NCBI RefSeq assembly: GCF_026015625.1
Contig: NZ_JAPDVG010000001.1
Location: 1,116,001 to 1,180,000, forward strand
Origin: Segatella copri
Lineage (GTDB): Bacteria; Bacteroidota; Bacteroidia; Bacteroidales; Bacteroidaceae
Length of the DNA: 64,000 bases
Direction of reading: 5' to 3'
This document shows positions 59,586 through 64,000 of the stretch, piece by piece. The notes under the pieces were generated by a model that ran no database searches, was not told the origin of the DNA, and saw only the letters and a program-made list of their open reading frames with translations. How positions within the stretch are numbered: position 1 is the first letter of the stretch; every line of letters starts with the position of its first letter. A program made the position numbers and the translations under genes.

Positions 59586-60098
59586 TTAAGCCTCTTTTTT
59601 AAGTTCTTCAGCATGTTCTTTCAAGAATTCGAGCATGCCTTTAAGCGCTGTATTTGTGGCAATTGCAAGGTTGATGTCGCGTCCGAAATCTTCGGTGAGT
59701 TTTACTACGCGAACATCGTTCTTATCGCCATAACCTACATAGATTGTGCCCACAGGAATGGCTGGAGTTCCACCCGTCGGACCAGCCACACCCGTTGCTG
59801 AAATGGCGAAGTCTACATTCAGGGTCTTGATTGTGCCGAGCACCATCTCCCTTGCCACTTCTTCGCAAACGGCAGTCTGCTCCTCCAGAACCTCATGGCT
59901 CACGCCCAGAAGATTCTCCTTTACCTCGTTGGTGTAGCTTACTACACCACCCTTGAAGTAATTGCTGGCACCTGGCACAGAAATCAGCGCCTCGGCGATA
60001 CGGCCGCCTGTGCAGCTCTCTGCTGTGCCTACTGTCTTGTCACTGTTGTAGAGCATCTCCTGGATGCCCTTGCTCAATATCTTTGTTTCAAATTCCAT
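59586..60098 (-). CDS. pncC: CinA-family nicotinamide-nucleotide amidohydrolase
   Basis: A 170-residue single-domain protein of the CinA C-terminal type, deamidating NMN to nicotinate mononucleotide. TVGTAESCTGGRIAEALISV is the signature with the reactive serine, and SYTNEVKENLLGV and ATGVAGPTGGTPAIPVGTIY complete the site. The N-terminal COG1058 domain of full CinA is absent. It starts 5 nt after tsaD, so they are co-transcribed. Confidence 0.92.
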   Translation of the reverse strand: MEFETKILSKGIQEMLYNSDKTVGTAESCTGGRIAEALISVPGASNYFKGGVVSYTNEVKENLLGVSHEVLEEQTAVCEEVAREMVLGTIKTLNVDFAISATGVAGPTGGTPAIPVGTIYVGYGDKNDVRVVKLTEDFGRDINLAIATNTALKGMLEFLKEHAEELKKEA

Positions 60099-60103
60099 AT
60101 TTC

Positions 60104-61129
60104 TTACTTAAATGATACTTTACTATAGGCTGGCAAGTCGATGGTTGCAAACTCACCATCACGATACTTGAAGGTTCCCACGCAGCCTATCATCGCCGCA
60201 TTATCGGTAGTATAGCTGAACTTTGGGATGTAGATAGTCCAGCCGAAGCGCTTGGCATGGTCGCGGAAAGCGTTGCGCAAACCATTATTGGCGCTCACAC
60301 CTCCAGCTACAGCCACATGCTTGATACCGGTCTGCTTGACAGCCATGCGGAGTTTCTTCATCAGAATATCAACGATGGTAAACTCTATGCTGGCAGCCAG
60401 ATCGTACTTGTTCTTCTCAACAAAATCAGGATCAGCAGCCACCCATTTGCGCAAGCTGTAGAGGAAACTGGTCTTGAAGCCTGAGAAACTGTAGTTCAAA
60501 CCCGGAATATGAGGCTCAGAGAAACTGAAAGCCTTCGGATTGCCCTGGCGTGCATACTTATCTACGACAGGACCACCAGGATAGCCCCACTCCAGCACCT
60601 TGGCGCACTTGTCAATAGCCTCGCCAGCCGCATCATCGATGGTCTGTCCCAGCACTTCCATATCGTTGTAGGCATTCACCTTTACAATCTGCGAATTTCC
60701 ACCGCTCACGAGAAGACAGATGAACGGGAATGGAGGTGCACTCTGGTCATCATCGCTCTCCTTGATGAAATGAGCCATCACATGACCCTGCAGATGGTTT
60801 ACATCTATCATCGGAATATTGAGCGAACGGGCGAATCCCTTGGCAAAGCTTACACCCACAAGGAGCGAACCCATCAGACCCGGACCACGGGTGAAGGCTA
60901 CGGCAGAAAGATCTTCCTTCTTGATGCCGGCACGCGCGATGGCCTGGTCAACGACTGGAACCACATTCTGCTGGTGGGCACGGGAAGCCAACTCCGGAAC
61001 AACACCGCCGTAAGCTTTGTGAACCTCCTGAGAGGCGGTTACATTGCTCAGCAGCACACCATTCTTGAGCACTGCGGCAGAGGTATCGTCGCAGCTGCTC
61101 TCTATACCTAATATATATATATCCTTCAT
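60104..61129 (-). CDS. tsaD: tRNA threonylcarbamoyladenosine transferase subunit TsaD
   Basis: A 341-residue ASKHA-fold enzyme that, with TsaB and TsaE, adds threonylcarbamoyl to A37 of tRNAs. IESSCDDTSAAVL is the start, HLQGHVMAH gives the metal-binding histidines, LLVSGGNSQIV and VAGGVSANNGLR bind nucleotide. Length is normal. It is 16 nt downstream of map and 5 nt upstream of the CinA-type gene. TsaB and TsaE genes are elsewhere. Confidence 0.96.
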   Translation of the reverse strand: MKDIYILGIESSCDDTSAAVLKNGVLLSNVTASQEVHKAYGGVVPELASRAHQQNVVPVVDQAIARAGIKKEDLSAVAFTRGPGLMGSLLVGVSFAKGFARSLNIPMIDVNHLQGHVMAHFIKESDDDQSAPPFPFICLLVSGGNSQIVKVNAYNDMEVLGQTIDDAAGEAIDKCAKVLEWGYPGGPVVDKYARQGNPKAFSFSEPHIPGLNYSFSGFKTSFLYSLRKWVAADPDFVEKNKYDLAASIEFTIVDILMKKLRMAVKQTGIKHVAVAGGVSANNGLRNAFRDHAKRFGWTIYIPKFSYTTDNAAMIGCVGTFKYRDGEFATIDLPAYSKVSFK

Positions 61130-61145
61130 TTCTTAACATTTAACG

Positions 61146-62006
61146 TTAATATGTCAAAATCTCCACACCTGTCTCTGTCATCACAAGCGTGTGCTCCCAC
61201 TGCGCAGATGGCTTCTCATCACCGGTGATTACTTCCCAACCGTACGGATCGTCCGCATCGAGGAATACCTGCCAGGTGCCCATGTTGATCATTGGCTCGA
61301 TAGTAAATACCATGCCCGGAACGAGCAGCATGCCCGTGCCTCTATGACCATAGTGAAGAACCTCAGGCTCTTCATGGAACTGGCAACCTACGCCATGACC
61401 GCAAAGATCGCGAACCACACCATAACCATACTTCTTGCAATGCTTCTCGATAGCATGACCGATATCACCTACGAACGAGTATGGCTTGGCAACCTCCATA
61501 CCGATTTCCAGACATTCCTTGGCTACGCGAACCAGCTGCTCCTTTTCAGGAGTAGTCTTGCCGCCAACGATGAACATACGGCTGGCATCAGCGTAATAGC
61601 CATCTACGATGGTTGTCATGTCCACATTGATGATATCGCCCTCTTCGAGCACATCCTCTTCCTTAGGAATACCATGGCAAACCACCTCGTTGATAGAGGT
61701 ACAAACGCTCTTAGGATAGCCTTCGTAATTGAGACACGCAGGAATGGCATTATGATCCTTGCAATACTGCATGCAGAGATCATCAATCTCCTGGGTGTTG
61801 ATTCCCGGACGGATCATCTCGGCTACCGCATCAAGACAACCGGTGTTTACGACACCACTCTTGCGGATGCCTTCTATCTGTTCTGGAGTTTTAATCAAGT
61901 CACGGGTAGGAACAAGTTTACCCTTGTTTTCCCAAAACATTACCTGCTTGTCGAGCTCTGTAAGAGGCTGACCTGGCAAGCAATGCCATCTTTTCTTCTT
62001 AATCAT
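61146..62006 (-). CDS. map: Methionine aminopeptidase type I
   Basis: A 286-residue metalloprotease removing N-terminal methionine from new proteins. Metal ligands are in NVDMTTIVDGYYADASRMF (two Asp), GHGVGCQFHEEP (His), FTIEPM (Glu) and QWEHTLV (Glu). About 40 extra residues precede the catalytic domain (MIKKKRWHCLPGQPLTELDK), seen also in other Bacteroidetes MetAPs, but without the zinc finger of longer types. It heads the map-tsaD-pncC operon. Confidence 0.95.
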   Translation of the reverse strand: MIKKKRWHCLPGQPLTELDKQVMFWENKGKLVPTRDLIKTPEQIEGIRKSGVVNTGCLDAVAEMIRPGINTQEIDDLCMQYCKDHNAIPACLNYEGYPKSVCTSINEVVCHGIPKEEDVLEEGDIINVDMTTIVDGYYADASRMFIVGGKTTPEKEQLVRVAKECLEIGMEVAKPYSFVGDIGHAIEKHCKKYGYGVVRDLCGHGVGCQFHEEPEVLHYGHRGTGMLLVPGMVFTIEPMINMGTWQVFLDADDPYGWEVITGDEKPSAQWEHTLVMTETGVEILTY

Positions 62007-62034
62007 TGTATTATGTATTTAATATTTGCGACTG

Positions 62035-62065
62035 CAAAAGTACATTTTTTATTGCAGAGCACAAA
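62035..62065 (-). promoter_or_regulatory. Promoter of map-tsaD-pncC (TTTG-N19-TACTTTTG)
   Basis: On the minus strand TTTG (62062-62065) and TACTTTTG (62035-62042), 19 nt apart, about 29 nt before ATG 62006. Confidence 0.78.
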
Positions 62066-62114
62066 ATAAAATGGCAATTATTTGCATTTTAGTGCAAATA
62101 ATCACCACAAATAA

Positions 62115-62735
62115 TTACTTCAAATGCTCGTAAATCTTATCGCACCAGTCTTCTCCATTCTGCGGACAATAAGTAAACAGTCCCAGTTCTGAGGCTGCAC
62201 AGCAGTTACGGGGACCATCATCAATAAACAGACACTCCTCTGGCATGATCTTCTCCTGAGAAAGGACATAACGGAAGAAATTCTCATCCGGTTTCATATA
62301 CTTTACTTCATAAGAACGATACATCGCATCGAAATAATCGCCGATAGGATGACCGTCGCCGGAGAATGCCTCGCTGTCTACCCAGGCTGATACATAAGGG
62401 TTGGTATTGCTGAGCAAGATTACACGGTAGCCCTGCTTCTTAAGATTGCGGAGAGTAACCAGATTGCGTTCTGGAATTTCCTTCATGTAGCCCAGCCAGC
62501 AATGCTGCAGTTCCTCGAAGGTTACCTCGCGGCCAATCTTCTTGCACACTTCCCGACGGTATTCCTCCTCGGAAATCTTGCCCTCTTCCAGCTGACCGTT
62601 TAAACCAACCTGCTTATAAGGGTCCATCTTCTCCGCAAACTCCTTCATACCCAACTCAATGAAACGTTTGCCTGCCTCATTCTCGTCGAGGGTGATGATG
62701 ACACCACCCATATCAAAAATCACAGTTTTAATCAT
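62115..62735 (-). CDS. HAD-family hydrolase (YihX-like)
   Basis: A 206-residue cytoplasmic phosphatase. Motif I is IKTVIFDMGGVIITLD with one visible Asp; the second Asp of DxD is replaced by Gly, as in the DxGGV subgroup of YihX-like HADs. Motif II is LLSNTNP, motif III a lysine in SYEVKYMKPDENFF, and motif IV LFIDDGPRN. It probably dephosphorylates small sugar phosphates. It lies 35 nt downstream of metH on the same strand. Confidence 0.87.
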   Translation of the reverse strand: MIKTVIFDMGGVIITLDENEAGKRFIELGMKEFAEKMDPYKQVGLNGQLEEGKISEEEYRREVCKKIGREVTFEELQHCWLGYMKEIPERNLVTLRNLKKQGYRVILLSNTNPYVSAWVDSEAFSGDGHPIGDYFDAMYRSYEVKYMKPDENFFRYVLSQEKIMPEECLFIDDGPRNCCAASELGLFTYCPQNGEDWCDKIYEHLK

Positions 62736-62770
62736 ATAATTATCCTAAAAACGTTGTATTCTTTATCTTG

Positions 62771-64000
62771 TCAGAACAGCTCCAGCTTGTTCTTTCTAGC
62801 CTCTGAGAGCGAGGCTATCTTAGCCTGCTCTTCGTGATAGTTCTGGCGAAGTTTCTCGTAGCGTTCCTTCAGTTCCGCCTCAAACTTAGGACATTCAGCC
62901 TCGTTGAGGAAGCGGGCACAGATTCCGGCATTGAGCGATGCGTCCTTCACCCAGATGACCGGTCCGTCATATTCAGGCGCAATCTTCAGAGCCACATGCA
63001 GTTCGCTCGTCGTTGCCCCACCTACCATGATAGGAATGCGCAAACCAGCTTTCTGCATTTCTCGGGCCACATGAACCATTTCTTCAAGCGAAGGGGTGAT
63101 AAGTCCGCTCAAACCGATTGCATCTACCTTTTCATCGATAGCTTTCTGTACAATCTGTTCGGCTGGAACCATCACACCTAAGTCGATGATTTCGTAATTG
63201 TTACATGACATAACCACGCAGACGATGTTCTTTCCGATATCATGAACATCGCCCTTCACGGTTGCCATCAGAATCTTGCCGGCAGTTGTTGCTCCACCCT
63301 GTTTTTCTGCCTCGATATGAGGCTGAAGGATAGAAACTGCCGATTTCATCGTGCGAGCCGTCTTGACAACCTGCGGCAAGAACATTTCGCCTTTTCCGAA
63401 AAGTTCGCCTACCAGGTTCATGCCGTCCATCAGAGGACCCTCAATAACGTTTACTGCATGAGGATATTTGGCAAGTGCTTCGTCAATATCCTGATGCAGG
63501 AAATCGGTGATTCCCTTTCTCAGCGCATACTTCAGACGTTCTTCCACACTCTCCTTTCGCCATTCAGGAGCAGCCGGTTTCTTGGGAGCAACACCGCCTG
63601 CCTTAGCTGCAGCCTTGGCAGCATCAGCCTGGGCTTTTATCTCTGCCGCAAGCTCGATGAGTTCATCAGCTGCACCTTTTCTCCTATTCAGCACAACATC
63701 CTCGATGAGATGAAGCTGTTCTTCAGGAATTTTATTGTAATCCATTCTGGCTTTGGCATTTACAATACCAAAGTCCATACCTACCTGCTGGGCATGATGC
63801 AGAAAGACACAATGGATAGCCTCACGGATGTAAGTATTGCCACGGAATGAGAACGAGAGGTTGCTGACACCTCCGCTGACATGTGCACCAGGCAGATTCT
63901 GATGAATCCACTCCGTTGCACGGATGAACTCAACGGCATAATTATCATGCTCCTCCATACCGGTAGCAATGGCAAGTACGTTCGGGTCGAAGATGATATC
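62771..64000 (-). CDS. metH: Methionine synthase, cobalamin-dependent (3' part)
   Basis: The last 409 codons of metH; the frame runs off the right edge. Visible are the end of the pterin-binding domain ([34 protein letters not shown]), the cap domain and the B12-binding domain with the cobalt-ligand histidine in [13 protein letters not shown]. It ends at RKNKLELF, where the S-adenosylmethionine reactivation domain would begin in E. coli. Bacteroidales carry that domain as a separate protein, so this is probably complete rather than truncated. An Ala/Lys/Pro-rich insert ([20 protein letters not shown]) lies before the cap domain. Confidence 0.95.
   Translation of the reverse strand, partial: DIIFDPNVLAIATGMEEHDNYAVEFIRATEWIHQNLPGAHVSGGVSNLSFSFRGNTYIREAIHCVFLHHAQQVGMDFGIVNAKARMDYNKIPEEQLHLIEDVVLNRRKGAADELIELAAEIKAQADAAKAAAKAGGVAPKKPAAPEWRKESVEERLKYALRKGITDFLHQDIDEALAKYPHAVNVIEGPLMDGMNLVGELFGKGEMFLPQVVKTARTMKSAVSILQPHIEAEKQGGATTAGKILMATVKGDVHDIGKNIVCVVMSCNNYEIIDLGVMVPAEQIVQKAIDEKVDAIGLSGLITPSLEEMVHVAREMQKAGLRIPIMVGGATTSELHVALKIAPEYDGPVIWVKDASLNAGICARFLNEAECPKFEAELKERYEKLRQNYHEEQAKIASLSEARKNKLELF

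Noticed and set aside
62771..62800. Premature end of metH
   Set aside because: The stop falls at the natural boundary before the reactivation domain, which Bacteroidales encode separately.

Overview
The window is chromosomal DNA of a Bacteroidales bacterium, most like Prevotella/Segatella. Three things point there. Promoters repeatedly fit the Bacteroidetes sigma consensus TTTG-N19/20-TAnnTTTG; ten full examples are listed. Typical families of the group are present: DUF4295, smalltalk, HU-HIG, a CCDC81-type HU protein with a SPOR domain, Na+-pumping decarboxylase genes and a tricorn-like S41 protease. The his and lys gene arrangements also fit. There is one tRNA, tRNA-Arg(UCU). I found no rRNA, CRISPR array or recognisable transposase.

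Left third (1-25.9 kb), accessory and mosaic. It starts with DUF3791-type genes and an OLD/RloA-like ATPase whose 5' end is split by a one-base frameshift. A redox operon follows (flavodoxin, SDR, aldo/keto reductase) with a divergent AraC regulator. Next come an HU-HIG/smalltalk locus and a relic of its usual amidase partner. A three-gene operon (winged helix, nucleotidyltransferase, phosphoesterase) precedes a run of small plus-strand genes: YqiA-DUF1653, thioredoxin, DUF1294, DUF6198, an AbiE toxin-antitoxin pair, an AlkZ-related protein and a PNPOx-like protein. A tightly packed six-gene minus-strand operon occupies 17.9-21.8 kb and is the best candidate for an undescribed system. It encodes a DnaE-palm-like fragment without the catalytic aspartates, an unknown protein, an RNase J-like MBL protein, a PD-(D/E)XK-like protein, a phosphoesterase and a DUF4160-like protein. 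GNAT, AraC, CMD-cupin, AlkD and RNase H-like genes complete the region. Copies of a CCGGTCATTAAGG repeat lie between these blocks. Gene relics that keep their ends but lack their middles, and a duplicated promoter block, show repeated recombination here.

Right two thirds (26-64 kb), core genome. In order: tRNA-Arg; tricorn-like protease; ftsY-rimO; two HU-family genes, the second fused to a membrane segment and LysM; thioredoxin-like protein, queC and radA; pgk; an AspT/YidE-type transporter; decarboxylase subunits (LTD-OadG, biotin carrier, beta); rfbC; the CCDC81-HU/SPOR protein; an FHA protein; hisH-hisA-hisF-hisIE; an FtsE-like ATPase; lysC; lysA; two glycosyltransferase-like genes; hrpB. 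On the minus strand follow the DUF4295 gene, rpmG, rpmB, a CinA-type amidohydrolase, tsaD, map, a HAD phosphatase and the 3' part of metH. The strand and order of ftsY-rimO relative to rpmB-rpmG-DUF4295 suggest an inversion of about 29 kb.
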